Position numbers and translations under genes: made by a program. A DNA stretch of 64,000 bases from NCBI GenBank assembly GCA_020637895.1, contig JACKJP010000002.1:1-64000 (forward strand), read 5' to 3'. The notes beneath the pieces were generated by a model, which had not been told where the DNA came from, searched no databases, and saw only the letters and a program-made list of their open reading frames with translations. The stretch comes from Rhodobiaceae bacterium (lineage in GTDB: Bacteria > Pseudomonadota > Alphaproteobacteria > Rhizobiales > Tepidamorphaceae). This document shows positions 8,816 to 16,686 of the stretch, piece after piece (position 1 is the stretch's first letter; the number at the start of each line of letters is the position of its first letter).

Positions 8816-8886
8816 GTCTTCCTCCGGTTTGGCCTCAAGGACCAATGTCGCCAGCAGCCGCATTCGCCCGGCGTCGGGCGGCTCGC

Positions 8887-8909
8887 CTAAGTAAGCTCAA
8901 CTCACTAAG
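8887..8909. promoter_or_regulatory. Candidate operator upstream of BcrC-like pair 1
   Basis: This is a 23-bp imperfect palindrome with 9-bp arms CTAAGTAAG and CTCACTAAG (7 of 9 positions symmetric) around a 5-bp centre. It lies about 70 bp upstream of the GTG at 8815. A related 23-bp element stands about 60 bp upstream of the paralogous pair 2 at 17897-17919. A TetR-type dimer site is inferred. Confidence 0.4.
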
Positions 8910-9025
8910 AGCAACGCTGCATGATTGCAGGCAATAATAATTGAAAGGACCAATCGCTGTCAATGCGGGCTCATTTCCCTTATTTTGTGGTTTTTTCACG
9001 GGGTTCGCCCCCGGATTGCGCACGG

Positions 9026-9046
9026 CAAGTGAATGAACGTCACTTG
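9026..9046. promoter_or_regulatory. Perfect inverted repeat upstream of the CaiB-type gene
   Basis: The arms CAAGTGA and TCACTTG are separated by 7 bp. The element lies 68 bp upstream of the ATG at 9114. The size and symmetry fit a dimeric repressor or activator site. A 10-bp part of it, GAATGAACGT, recurs at 30129-30138. Confidence 0.45.
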
Positions 9047-9113
9047 TATGTTCGGCCCAGTTGTGGAAAGTGTCGCGTCCGGCAGGCATGAACTTAGCTG
9101 AAGAGGGATATGG

Positions 9114-10271
9114 ATGGGACCGCTCAAGGGTGTGAAGGTAATCGAGATGGCCAGTATCGGCCCGGCGCCGTTCTGCGGGATGCTGCTCGCCGACATGGGA
9201 GCGGAAGTCATCAGCGTCGGCCGTCTCGCCGTTGGCGATCTCGGCATCGAAATCGCTCACAAGTATGATTTTCCCAACCGAAACAAGCACGCGATCGCGA
9301 TCGATCTGAAGTCACCCGAAGGTGTTGGCACCGTCAAGGATCTCATCGCTTCCGCGGACATGCTCATCGAAGGGTTCCGCCCGGGTGTGATGGAACGCCT
9401 CGGCCTCGGCCCGGATGTCTGCCATGAACTCAATCCGCGTCTCATCTATGGCCGTATGACCGGCTGGGGACAGGAAGGGCCTATGCGCATGCAGGCGGGC
9501 CACGACATCAATTACATCGCGCTTACCGGCGCACTGGCTGCCAGCGGTTATCCTGACAGGCCGCCGACCGTCGCACTCAACCTCGTTGGCGACTATGGCG
9601 GCGGCGCCATGTATCTCGCGATGGGCCTTCTTGCCGCCTACATCGAATCCAAGACGTCCGGAAAAGGACAGGTTATCGACGCCGCGATGGTCGATGGCGT
9701 CGCCAATATGATGACGATGCATTTCGGCTACCGTCAGGCTGGAATCTGGACAATCGAGCGCGGTTCCAATCCGGCCGATGGCGGCTCTCCCTACTATACC
9801 TGCTACGAGACGCGCGACGGCAAGCACATGGCTGCTGGCGCTGTCGAAAAGCGCTTCTATGCGGAAATGGTCGAGAAGCTCGGGCTCGATCTGGCGAGCC
9901 TGCCAGACCGCGACGACAAGGCCTGCTGGCCGGCGTTGCGCGACATCTTTGCCAACGAGTTCAAAAAGAAGACTCGCGACGAGTGGGCCAAGGTGTTTGC
10001 CGAAGGCGATTCCTGCGTGTCACCTGTGCTGACCATGGATGAAGCCGCAGACGATCCGGCGGCCCAAAAGCGCGGAGTCTTCAAATCCCACCGCGGCATT
10101 ACCGAGCCGATGCCGGCGCCGCGGTTCAGCCGTACGCCAGGCGAAATCCGCACCGCGCCCGTCGACCCGAAGGTCGGGACCCATGATGCGCTCGCCGCGT
10201 GGGGGATCGACGCGGACAGGATCGGGAAGATGGCCGCAGCGGGCGTCATACCGCCCGCGCCCGGAAAGTGA
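9114..10271 (+). CDS. CaiB/BaiF family protein, alpha-methylacyl-CoA racemase-like
   Basis: This 385-aa protein belongs to family III CoA-transferases. The residues that define alpha-methylacyl-CoA racemase are present: His130 in GHDINY, Asp160 in VGDYGGGAMYL and Glu245 in GAVEKRFY. It should epimerise the 2-methyl (R/S) centre of a branched acyl-CoA so that it can enter acyl-CoA dehydrogenation. It stands alone facing right, converging exactly on the TetR gene with no gap (stop at 10271, TetR stop from 10272). A paralogue with the same residues lies at 62349. CoA-transferase activity cannot be excluded. Confidence 0.88.
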   Translation: MGPLKGVKVIEMASIGPAPFCGMLLADMGAEVISVGRLAVGDLGIEIAHKYDFPNRNKHAIAIDLKSPEGVGTVKDLIASADMLIEGFRPGVMERLGLGPDVCHELNPRLIYGRMTGWGQEGPMRMQAGHDINYIALTGALAASGYPDRPPTVALNLVGDYGGGAMYLAMGLLAAYIESKTSGKGQVIDAAMVDGVANMMTMHFGYRQAGIWTIERGSNPADGGSPYYTCYETRDGKHMAAGAVEKRFYAEMVEKLGLDLASLPDRDDKACWPALRDIFANEFKKKTRDEWAKVFAEGDSCVSPVLTMDEAADDPAAQKRGVFKSHRGITEPMPAPRFSRTPGEIRTAPVDPKVGTHDALAAWGIDADRIGKMAAAGVIPPAPGK

Positions 10272-10988
10272 TCAGGATTTCCTGAGGGCGGTCAGTTCGC
10301 CCTGAAGGGCATTGGTGACGGTCTCGAGGCGCGACAGCGCCTCGGTGACGTCAATGGGCTCGGGCTGGTGAACATGTGCACCAATGCCCCGAAGCACGAC
10401 GTCAGTCAGCCCATCGGCGGCTTCCTCGATCGAGAACTCCCCCTCGCCGCGCAGAAATGCCCAGGTCTGATGCTCGATACCGCCGAAAATGATGTCGCGC
10501 ACCAGCTTCATCGAGAAGTCGCCGCGCAACTCGCCGCGCCTGACACCCTCCTCGATGACATCCATGACATAGGCGGTAACCTGCCTGTTCTGCTCGAAGA
10601 CGCGCATCTTGCGGTAGTTCGGGTCAGCCCGAAGGTCCATCAGGACGAAACGGCTCAGGGCGGGTTCGCGCCGGATTGTCGCGAGGCTGGCATAGATCAC
10701 GTGAAACAGCCGGTCCCGTAGCGGGCGATTCTGCCGAGACGGCGGCTCCTGCGCCAGGAATTCGTCAAACCAGGCCTCGGCCACCCTGATCAACAGATCC
10801 CGCTTGCTTGCGAAATACTTGTAGATCGTGCCCTCCGAGATTCCGCAGCGCTCTGCGACCTCGGAGGTCAGGAATTGCTCGTAGCCGCGTTCGCGCAGCA
10901 CTTCTCGCGCCGTCTGCATGATGGTGGCGACACGCTGGTCGCGCGGCATGCGCCGAACCGGAGGACGTGTTGAGGTCTGCGTTGCCAT
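10272..10988 (-). CDS. TetR family transcriptional regulator
   Basis: This is a 238-aa TetR protein. The N-terminal helix-turn-helix spans about residues 20-65 with SEVAERCGISEGTIYKYF as the core. The larger C-terminal part should bind a ligand, perhaps an acyl-CoA. ATG 10988 is preferred because AAGG lies upstream; a TTG 21 bases further is possible. It is paralogous to the TetR at 18171, especially over the IEHQTWAFLRGEGEFSIEEA region near residue 180. A TGCACAAA element lies 37 bp upstream, matching elements before several catabolic genes in the window, so autoregulation and a local regulon are inferred. Confidence 0.9.
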   Translation of the reverse strand: MATQTSTRPPVRRMPRDQRVATIMQTAREVLRERGYEQFLTSEVAERCGISEGTIYKYFASKRDLLIRVAEAWFDEFLAQEPPSRQNRPLRDRLFHVIYASLATIRREPALSRFVLMDLRADPNYRKMRVFEQNRQVTAYVMDVIEEGVRRGELRGDFSMKLVRDIIFGGIEHQTWAFLRGEGEFSIEEAADGLTDVVLRGIGAHVHQPEPIDVTEALSRLETVTNALQGELTALRKS

Positions 10989-11024
10989 GGAAACCTTGTG
11001 CGAAATCAAACGGTGACGCTAGCA

Positions 11025-11033
11025 TGCACAAAG
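11025..11033. promoter_or_regulatory. TGCACAAA element upstream of the TetR gene
   Basis: TGCACAAAG lies 37 bp upstream of the ATG at 10988. The same octamer is found upstream of the genes starting at 20538, 31893 and 62078. At 62123 it forms a perfect palindrome. It is inferred to be an operator. Confidence 0.4.
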
Positions 11034-11073
11034 GTGCGACCGAGTCGAATCCAACGCGGTCAGATACTTCAGG

Positions 11074-11883
11074 TCAGCGCTTCTTCGCCCCTTCCATGAA
11101 CCCGCCGGCGGAAGCCAGACGATGCAGATCGCCCGTTCCGTGGATCAGAATCTGGGTACGATTTTCCAGTTCGATGGCCGAGTCAAAACTCGAATCCAGA
11201 TTGGCCCACATGCCGCGCTTGGTCATCCAGACGCCCATCATGTTGTTGGCAACGATCTCCTGCGCCAGCGCAACGGCGCTTTCCATGAGGGCCTCGTCGT
11301 CGACTACCTTCGATACGATCCCGAGGCGCTGCGCATCATCGGCGAAGACCATGCGGCCGGTCAGCATCAGCTCAAACGCATTCGTCGTGCCGATGCAGCG
11401 CGGCAGCAGGTAGCTGAGGCCCATGTCGCAGCTCGACATGCCGATCTTGATGAAAGCGCAGTTGAACTTGGCGGATTTTGCCGCGATGCGCAGGTCGCAC
11501 CCGAGCGCGAGCGCGAATCCGGCGCCGCAGGAAGCGCCGTTGACGGCGGCGATGACCGGCTGCGGAATGGACCGGAGTTTGGCGACCATTCCGGCATATC
11601 GCTCCTGACGGCGCATCCAGCCGGCGGCTTCCGGCTCTCCCTCGGCCAGCTCGATCGTCGCCGCCAGCGAGAGATCAAAACCGGCACAGAATCCGCGCCC
11701 GTTTCCGGTAATGATCAGGACACGCGCGCTGCTGGCCGCAACCTCGTCCAGAAGCGCAACGATCGTGTCGACCGTAGCATCGGCCAGCGCGTTCAGTTTG
11801 GAGGGGCGGTTGAGCCGCATGACGGCGATGCCGTTCTCCATGGTTTCCAGAAGAACGTCCGATTCCGCGATTGCCTCGCCCAT
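11074..11883 (-). CDS. Enoyl-CoA hydratase/isomerase family protein (PaaG-like active site)
   Basis: This is a 269-aa crotonase-fold protein. The oxyanion-hole stretches are GFCAGFDL (about 64-71) and GASCGAGFALALGCD (about 116-130). Both crotonase glutamates are missing (Ala124 and Phe144), while Asp153 in SSCDMGLSYLLPR sits where isomerases of the PaaG type have their acidic residue. A double-bond isomerase is therefore more likely than a hydratase. It is transcribed away from the MaoC gene at 12105 through a 221-bp divergent region that holds a TACGGTA element at 11905. Confidence 0.85.
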   Translation of the reverse strand: MGEAIAESDVLLETMENGIAVMRLNRPSKLNALADATVDTIVALLDEVAASSARVLIITGNGRGFCAGFDLSLAATIELAEGEPEAAGWMRRQERYAGMVAKLRSIPQPVIAAVNGASCGAGFALALGCDLRIAAKSAKFNCAFIKIGMSSCDMGLSYLLPRCIGTTNAFELMLTGRMVFADDAQRLGIVSKVVDDEALMESAVALAQEIVANNMMGVWMTKRGMWANLDSSFDSAIELENRTQILIHGTGDLHRLASAGGFMEGAKKR

Positions 11884-11904
11884 CCTGAATCCTCACCCTT
11901 GATC

Positions 11905-11911
11905 TACGGTA
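11905..11911. promoter_or_regulatory. TACGGTA (reverse TACCGTA) element
   Basis: This 7-bp element lies 22 bp upstream of the crotonase start at 11883. Identical elements occur in four other intergenic regions (25911, 35529, 51909 and 62195). It is short, so on its own it is weak evidence. Confidence 0.3.
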
Positions 11912-12104
11912 AAGGCCCATGCCTCGACGCTACGGCCCAATTGATACGCTACCTGTACATTTTCCCTCTTATCGCGCGGTCTGCCCCTTCACGGCAATAG
12001 GCCGCGCGCCCGACGTGCCATTTCCAACCGGCGAGAAACCGTGAGAAAAGGGAAATCTAAGCCGTCGGGATACTGGCTGGAATGCCTTACAGGGGAGAAA
12101 CGCG

Positions 12105-12584
12105 TTGAGCAGAATGGACGCCGAAAGGCCCTCACCGGGCATGTGGTTTGAGGATTTCGTTCCGGGCCGCTGGTATTACAGCCCAACGCGCACGATCAGC
12201 GAGAGCGATGTTCTGACGTTCGGCGGGATTACCGGCGACCTCTACGAACTGCACACAAGCGAGGCCTATGCCAAGACGACCATCTTCGGCACACGGATTG
12301 CCCATGGCATGCTCGGTCTTTCCGTCATGCACGGCCTGCAGACCCGCACCAGCCATACGCTCGGGACAGGCATCGCACTGATCGGTTGGGAGCGTGTGCG
12401 CCACATGGCACCGATTTTCCTTGGCGATACGGTGCAGACCTTCTGGCAAACCACCGAAACGCGAGAGAGTCGCAGCCGGCCGGATGCGGGCATCGTCGTG
12501 GAAAAGCTGGAACTCTTCAATCAGCGCGACGAAAGGGTTCTGGAGGGCGAAGTCGCCCTCCTCATCTCCAAAAGACCCCGATAG
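12105..12584 (+). CDS. MaoC-type hydratase (hot-dog fold)
   Basis: This is a 159-aa single-domain MaoC-family protein, predicted to hydrate or dehydrate an enoyl-CoA. The hydratase motif is SDVLTFGGITGD with Asp45, followed by His50 (LYELHTSEAY). A second conserved region GTRIAHGMLGLS follows near residue 63. The start is TTG at 12105 after GGGAG; an ATG four codons in is an alternative. It is a single gene between a divergent crotonase and a convergent acyl-CoA ligase. Confidence 0.85.
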   Translation: MSRMDAERPSPGMWFEDFVPGRWYYSPTRTISESDVLTFGGITGDLYELHTSEAYAKTTIFGTRIAHGMLGLSVMHGLQTRTSHTLGTGIALIGWERVRHMAPIFLGDTVQTFWQTTETRESRSRPDAGIVVEKLELFNQRDERVLEGEVALLISKRPR

Positions 12585-12602
12585 ACGCAGGGACCTAGTC
12601 GA

Positions 12603-14258
12603 TCAGGCCGTCTTCGCGGCTTTCTCCGGCCTGGTCCAGTTTACCGGCGTGATCCTCGCTTCTGAAATCCATTCAAGGATCACGTTCTTCTGGATCTTGC
12701 CGGTCGCCGTAAGCGGGTACTCGCTCACGAAGAACCATTGCTCGGGCGTCTTCTGCGGGGACAGGTTGGCCCGGCAATGCGCATAAAGCTCATCGACCGA
12801 AGGAAGCGATCCCTGATCCTTGGCAAGGACTACGGCGGCGACAATTTCGCCCCACTGCTCGCTGGGCAAGCCGACCACCGCGATCTGCCCGACGGCGGGA
12901 TGATCGAACAGCACGTTCTCAATCTCCTGCGGATAGAGATTCATGCCGCCGCGAATGATCATTTCCTTCAGCCGGCCGGTAATCTTGAAATAGCCACGCT
13001 CGTCCATGGTCCCGAGGTCGCCAGTGCGCAGCCAGCCATCGGGTGTCAACGCCGCAGCCGTCGCCTCAGGCTGACCATAGTATCCTTTCATGGTCATGAA
13101 CCCGCGCACCCATATTTCACCGACCGTATCCACCGGCTGGGTCTCCAGGGTGACCGGATCGACGATCCTGACCTCTGAATGGGCCGCTGGCTGACCGACG
13201 GTTTCGGTCTGATCCTTGATTGTGTCGGCAGGTGAGGTTTCAAGAAACGGGCCATTGCTCTCGGTCAGGCCATACATGATGGAAAAGCCGCAGCCGAAGG
13301 CTTCCTGCGCACGCATCACCAGAGCGGCCGGAACATTGGCCGCGCCCGACAAGATCGTCAGCAGGCTGCTGCAATCCCGTTTCGGGCAGTCGGGGTGGTC
13401 CAGCAATGCTAGGATCATCGTAGGCACGATCAGCGTCGTCTCGCAGCGCTCTTCCTCGATCAATTCCAGCATCAGGCCGGGATTGAATTCCGACATGAGA
13501 ACGAAGGTGCCGCGCAGCACATAGGCGCCAAGCTCAGAGACGATGTCGCCTGCGATATGGAACATCGGCATCGCGTTGATCCAGACACCACCATCGGGAA
13601 ACCCGGCTCTGAGGGCGATGTTGCGGGAGGTATTGATAACGCCGCGATGATGCAGGCAGGCGCCTTTGGGAAAGCCCGTCGTCCCCGAAGTGTACTGGAT
13701 CTGCACGATGTCGCTGAGAGTGGGGCTGGGCAATTGCACAGCAGGATCGGCCGATTTCAGCAACTTCTCATAGTCGGCAACCCTGACGGTCTCACGCAGA
13801 AGCGGGAGACTTGGCCGTACCGCATCAACGATGGCGCGCAAATCCTTGCCGCGTGAAGTATCTGCGTAAATGAGGCCCGAAGATTCAGAATTCTTGAGAA
13901 CGAATTCCACTTCGCGAGCCGTATAGGCGGGATTGATGGGCACGAGGATCAGGCCGGCGAAATTCACCGCATGCTGGAAAATCAGCCATTCGGGTGTGTC
14001 GGGCGCAAGCATGCCGATCCGCTCACCCGGCCTGAAGGTCCTGAGCAATGCGCGTGCCAGGGTCTCAGCCTCGTCGACAAGCTGGCGATAGGTCCATCGG
14101 CGTCTCCTGGAAGCGTCGGCAATGCCCTCGACCAGCGCGACGCGGTCGGGAACCTCGCGCGCGTTCCTGCGCATCAGGTCACCAAGCGTGATCTCCAGAA
14201 GATCCTGCGAGGTGTCCGCCGGATAATGAGATTGGGTAAACTTGAACGCCTGAGTCAC
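12603..14258 (-). CDS. AMP-forming acyl-CoA ligase
   Basis: This is a 551-aa ANL-superfamily ligase that makes an acyl-AMP and then the CoA thioester. The P-loop is YTSGTTGFPKGA, the A5-like motif is YGLTESNGPF, the hinge region is GRLKEMIIRGGMNLYP, and the catalytic lysine motif is TGKIQKN near the C-terminus. GTG 14258 is chosen because GGGAGG stands 6 bp upstream; 41 upstream in-frame codons look non-coding. It follows the SDR gene by 100 bp and, with the second BcrC/BcrB pair, forms a probable four-gene operon. It may therefore activate the substrate of that pair. Confidence 0.9.
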   Translation of the reverse strand: MTQAFKFTQSHYPADTSQDLLEITLGDLMRRNAREVPDRVALVEGIADASRRRRWTYRQLVDEAETLARALLRTFRPGERIGMLAPDTPEWLIFQHAVNFAGLILVPINPAYTAREVEFVLKNSESSGLIYADTSRGKDLRAIVDAVRPSLPLLRETVRVADYEKLLKSADPAVQLPSPTLSDIVQIQYTSGTTGFPKGACLHHRGVINTSRNIALRAGFPDGGVWINAMPMFHIAGDIVSELGAYVLRGTFVLMSEFNPGLMLELIEEERCETTLIVPTMILALLDHPDCPKRDCSSLLTILSGAANVPAALVMRAQEAFGCGFSIMYGLTESNGPFLETSPADTIKDQTETVGQPAAHSEVRIVDPVTLETQPVDTVGEIWVRGFMTMKGYYGQPEATAAALTPDGWLRTGDLGTMDERGYFKITGRLKEMIIRGGMNLYPQEIENVLFDHPAVGQIAVVGLPSEQWGEIVAAVVLAKDQGSLPSVDELYAHCRANLSPQKTPEQWFFVSEYPLTATGKIQKNVILEWISEARITPVNWTRPEKAAKTA

Positions 14259-14358
14259 GGCGAACCTCCCTGTCGGCAAATTGCAAATGCCTGCTTCGCT
14301 TCTTAGAACGATAATACGCGACCTGAGCACCGATTGCAGATCACAAGTGCCCTGCGTC

Positions 14359-15159
14359 TTACGCGGCCGATATTCCCCCATTCACGCTGATCGCCTGCCC
14401 CGTGATGTTGGCGCCCTGCGGTGAGGAAAGAAACACAATCATCGCCGCCAAATCGTCCGGCTGCGTGACGCCAAGTTGCGCCATCTTCATCGCTTTGGCG
14501 AACAGGTTGCGCGAGAAAGGCGCGTTCATGACCTGATCGTGCGTCAGCGTTCCCTCGATGATGGAGGGGGTGATCACGTTGACGCGAATGCCGTTGCGCT
14601 TGGCCTCCATCGCGAACGCACGCGAAAACATGATGATTGCCGCCATCATGCCACCGATCACGGATTCACCGGGCGTCGTCAGCTTGCCCGCGTCCGAGGC
14701 GATATTGATGATGCTCCCGCCCTCGCGCTCGCGCATGCCCGGCAGCACGAGGCCGCACATGTTCAGCGGCGCCATGACGTGCGAAAGGACCATCGCCGGA
14801 AGCTCCTTCAGATCTATCTCGTGAAAGAGCGTCGGTATCGGGTAGGCGGTGACGGTCGCATTGACGAGCACATCGATGCGACCGAATGCGTCCTCCGCGC
14901 CCTTTGTCACGGCTGTCGCCTGATCGAGTTCGTTGGCGTCGCCGGCGAAAAACTCCACGTTCGCGGTCGGCACTTTCGCGAGCACGGCCTTGCGCGCCGC
15001 CTCTCCACGCTCCCTGTTCCGGCCGTTGATGCCGATATTGGGCACGCCGGCCTCGGCGAACTGGATCGCGGTCGCAAGACCGACGCCCGAGGTTCCGCCC
15101 GTGATCAGTACGCTGCTGTCTTCCAGACGCCGCGGATTGCGCTTCGGCGCTTCGCTCAT
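14359..15159 (-). CDS. Degenerate short-chain dehydrogenase/reductase family protein
   Basis: This is a 266-aa SDR-fold protein. The cofactor motif TGGTSGVG is at residues 20-27 and the C-terminal ITGQAISVNGG is intact. The catalytic Tyr-x3-Lys is absent: Val and Met occupy those places near residues 167 and 171 (SVIGGMMAA). NNAG is replaced by VNATVT. It may therefore not be an oxidoreductase, or it may use an atypical mechanism. RBS GGGAGGG precedes ATG. It lies between the BcrB-like gene of pair 2 (101-bp gap) and an acyl-CoA ligase, all leftward. Confidence 0.85.
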   Translation of the reverse strand: MSEAPKRNPRRLEDSSVLITGGTSGVGLATAIQFAEAGVPNIGINGRNRERGEAARKAVLAKVPTANVEFFAGDANELDQATAVTKGAEDAFGRIDVLVNATVTAYPIPTLFHEIDLKELPAMVLSHVMAPLNMCGLVLPGMREREGGSIINIASDAGKLTTPGESVIGGMMAAIIMFSRAFAMEAKRNGIRVNVITPSIIEGTLTHDQVMNAPFSRNLFAKAMKMAQLGVTQPDDLAAMIVFLSSPQGANITGQAISVNGGISAA

Positions 15160-15260
15160 CTATCCCTCCCGATACCTGTCATTTCAATAAAATCGTGACC
15201 TAACGTACGAAACGCAACGAGATGTCTCGTTGCGTTTCGAACAGATTACAGCGCGTTGCT

Positions 15261-16637
15261 TCAGGCAGCGCGTTTCTTTGCTTCCAGCGTCTCGATCATC
15301 GCCTCGAGCCTCGTGTTGAGGAGCTCATCCTTGTAGAAGGACTCGTCGGCAACATCGCCTTCGAAGAACATGGCCTGCCGGCCTTTCTTCTTGGCTGAAT
15401 CGGCGATCAGGAACTGCGAATTCGTCATGCCGCGGCAGGTACGTGAAGCGTGCATGACCATGCCGTCGATGTTGAATTTGTCGCAGACCCGCTCGATCTC
15501 GCCGATCATGATTGGCGCGCCGTGATTGTTGGGGCAGATCAGATAGTTCTGCGCCATGCCAAGCACAGGGTTCTTCAGATCCACCAGCTGCGGCTCCTGC
15601 CAGAAGGACATGTGGGTGTAACGGCCGGCGACGACGGTCGCGTCCACGGCCGCGAACTTGTCGGCAAGCCAGCCGACCTTGTTCCAGTTCATCATGCCGT
15701 CGAAGAACAGGCGGTATTTCTCGTTGGGCACAGCGCCCACGCCGTCGGCAATGCGCTGCTGGATTTCAGCCTTCACATCCTCGAAGTAATCGACGATCGC
15801 CTGCGTGCCCGGCAGGAAGTTGACATGGGCGATGGAGACGATCCAGTCGAAGAAGCTGGCCGGTGCGGGCGTCGCGGCGCAAAGGTCCATTGCCTCCATG
15901 CGAAGCGTCGCCGCCTTCTTCACGTAGGACATGACCTCGCTTAAGCGATCGAAATCATATTTCCGGCCTGTATGTTCCTCCAGGAACTTCGTCATCGCGA
16001 CGAGCTGCTTGGCGACATACTGGGAACGCTGCTGCCATTCCTCGCCCTGCATGTATCCCGCATCAGGACGCCCGCCCCAGAGCAGCGGAATGGAGATGGT
16101 GAAGATCGGGATCTTCTTGCCGAACAGGCGATAGGTGATGTCGTCCCACTGCTGGCCGGAACTGCAATAGGGATAGGCGTTGATGATCATGTCCGGGGCG
16201 GGAAGCTTGCGCATGGTCTCGGCGCGCGGATCGTCGTCATCGATACCCAGCGTGCCGTTCTTCAGCTTTTCCAGATCGATCAGCGCCTGCCCGATATGGG
16301 TGCGCGCGTAGGAGCAGAGTTCGCGGTCATATCCCCGCGCCTCACCTTTCTGCTGGGCCGGCATCTCGCCATGCTTGGCAGCGAGATATGCCGCCCATGC
16401 CTCGCCATGAACCCAGGCCACGTCGTGGGCATGGAAGAACGGCGGAATGTAGGTGCCGTTGTACCAGACGATCTTCTTGCCTTCTTCCTTGGCGCGGAAG
16501 AGGTCGGCCCAATAATCGTTGACCAGCTTGCCGCCCCGCTTCGTCGTCGAAAGGCGGTTTGCGCGCATGCCATTGCCGAACACCGGGCTGGCCACCTTAG
16601 CGCCACCGGGAGGTGTCATTTCGGAAGTCATCTGCAT
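15261..16637 (-). CDS. 2-hydroxyacyl-CoA dehydratase/benzoyl-CoA reductase subunit, BcrB-like (pair 2)
   Basis: This 458-aa protein is a close paralogue of the protein at 6249-7577 with an N-terminal addition of about 16 residues. Candidate cluster cysteines are Cys108 (ELCSYAR), Cys158 (YCSSGQQW) and Cys401 (SRTCRGM). The blocks GMMNWNKVGWLADKF and FWQEP near the substrate region are shared with pair 1. RBS GAGG precedes the ATG; a second in-frame ATG lies two codons downstream. It is 49 bp after its BcrC-like partner. No second activator gene is nearby, so it probably depends on the one at 5230. Confidence 0.9.
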   Translation of the reverse strand: MQMTSEMTPPGGAKVASPVFGNGMRANRLSTTKRGGKLVNDYWADLFRAKEEGKKIVWYNGTYIPPFFHAHDVAWVHGEAWAAYLAAKHGEMPAQQKGEARGYDRELCSYARTHIGQALIDLEKLKNGTLGIDDDDPRAETMRKLPAPDMIINAYPYCSSGQQWDDITYRLFGKKIPIFTISIPLLWGGRPDAGYMQGEEWQQRSQYVAKQLVAMTKFLEEHTGRKYDFDRLSEVMSYVKKAATLRMEAMDLCAATPAPASFFDWIVSIAHVNFLPGTQAIVDYFEDVKAEIQQRIADGVGAVPNEKYRLFFDGMMNWNKVGWLADKFAAVDATVVAGRYTHMSFWQEPQLVDLKNPVLGMAQNYLICPNNHGAPIMIGEIERVCDKFNIDGMVMHASRTCRGMTNSQFLIADSAKKKGRQAMFFEGDVADESFYKDELLNTRLEAMIETLEAKKRAA

Positions 16638-16686
16638 TGTCGTTACCTCGCTTTCCTGCGTCGGGTATCTTCGCCGGTCGGCCGCA

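Larger units (their letters stand above)
8816..9113. other. Divergent intergenic region
   Basis: This 298-bp region separates the leftward dehydratase run from the rightward racemase-like gene. It holds a 23-bp imperfect palindrome at 8887-8909 and a perfect 7-7-7 inverted repeat at 9026-9046. I see no convincing small ORF or RNA gene. It is expected to contain promoters for both directions. Confidence 0.6.
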
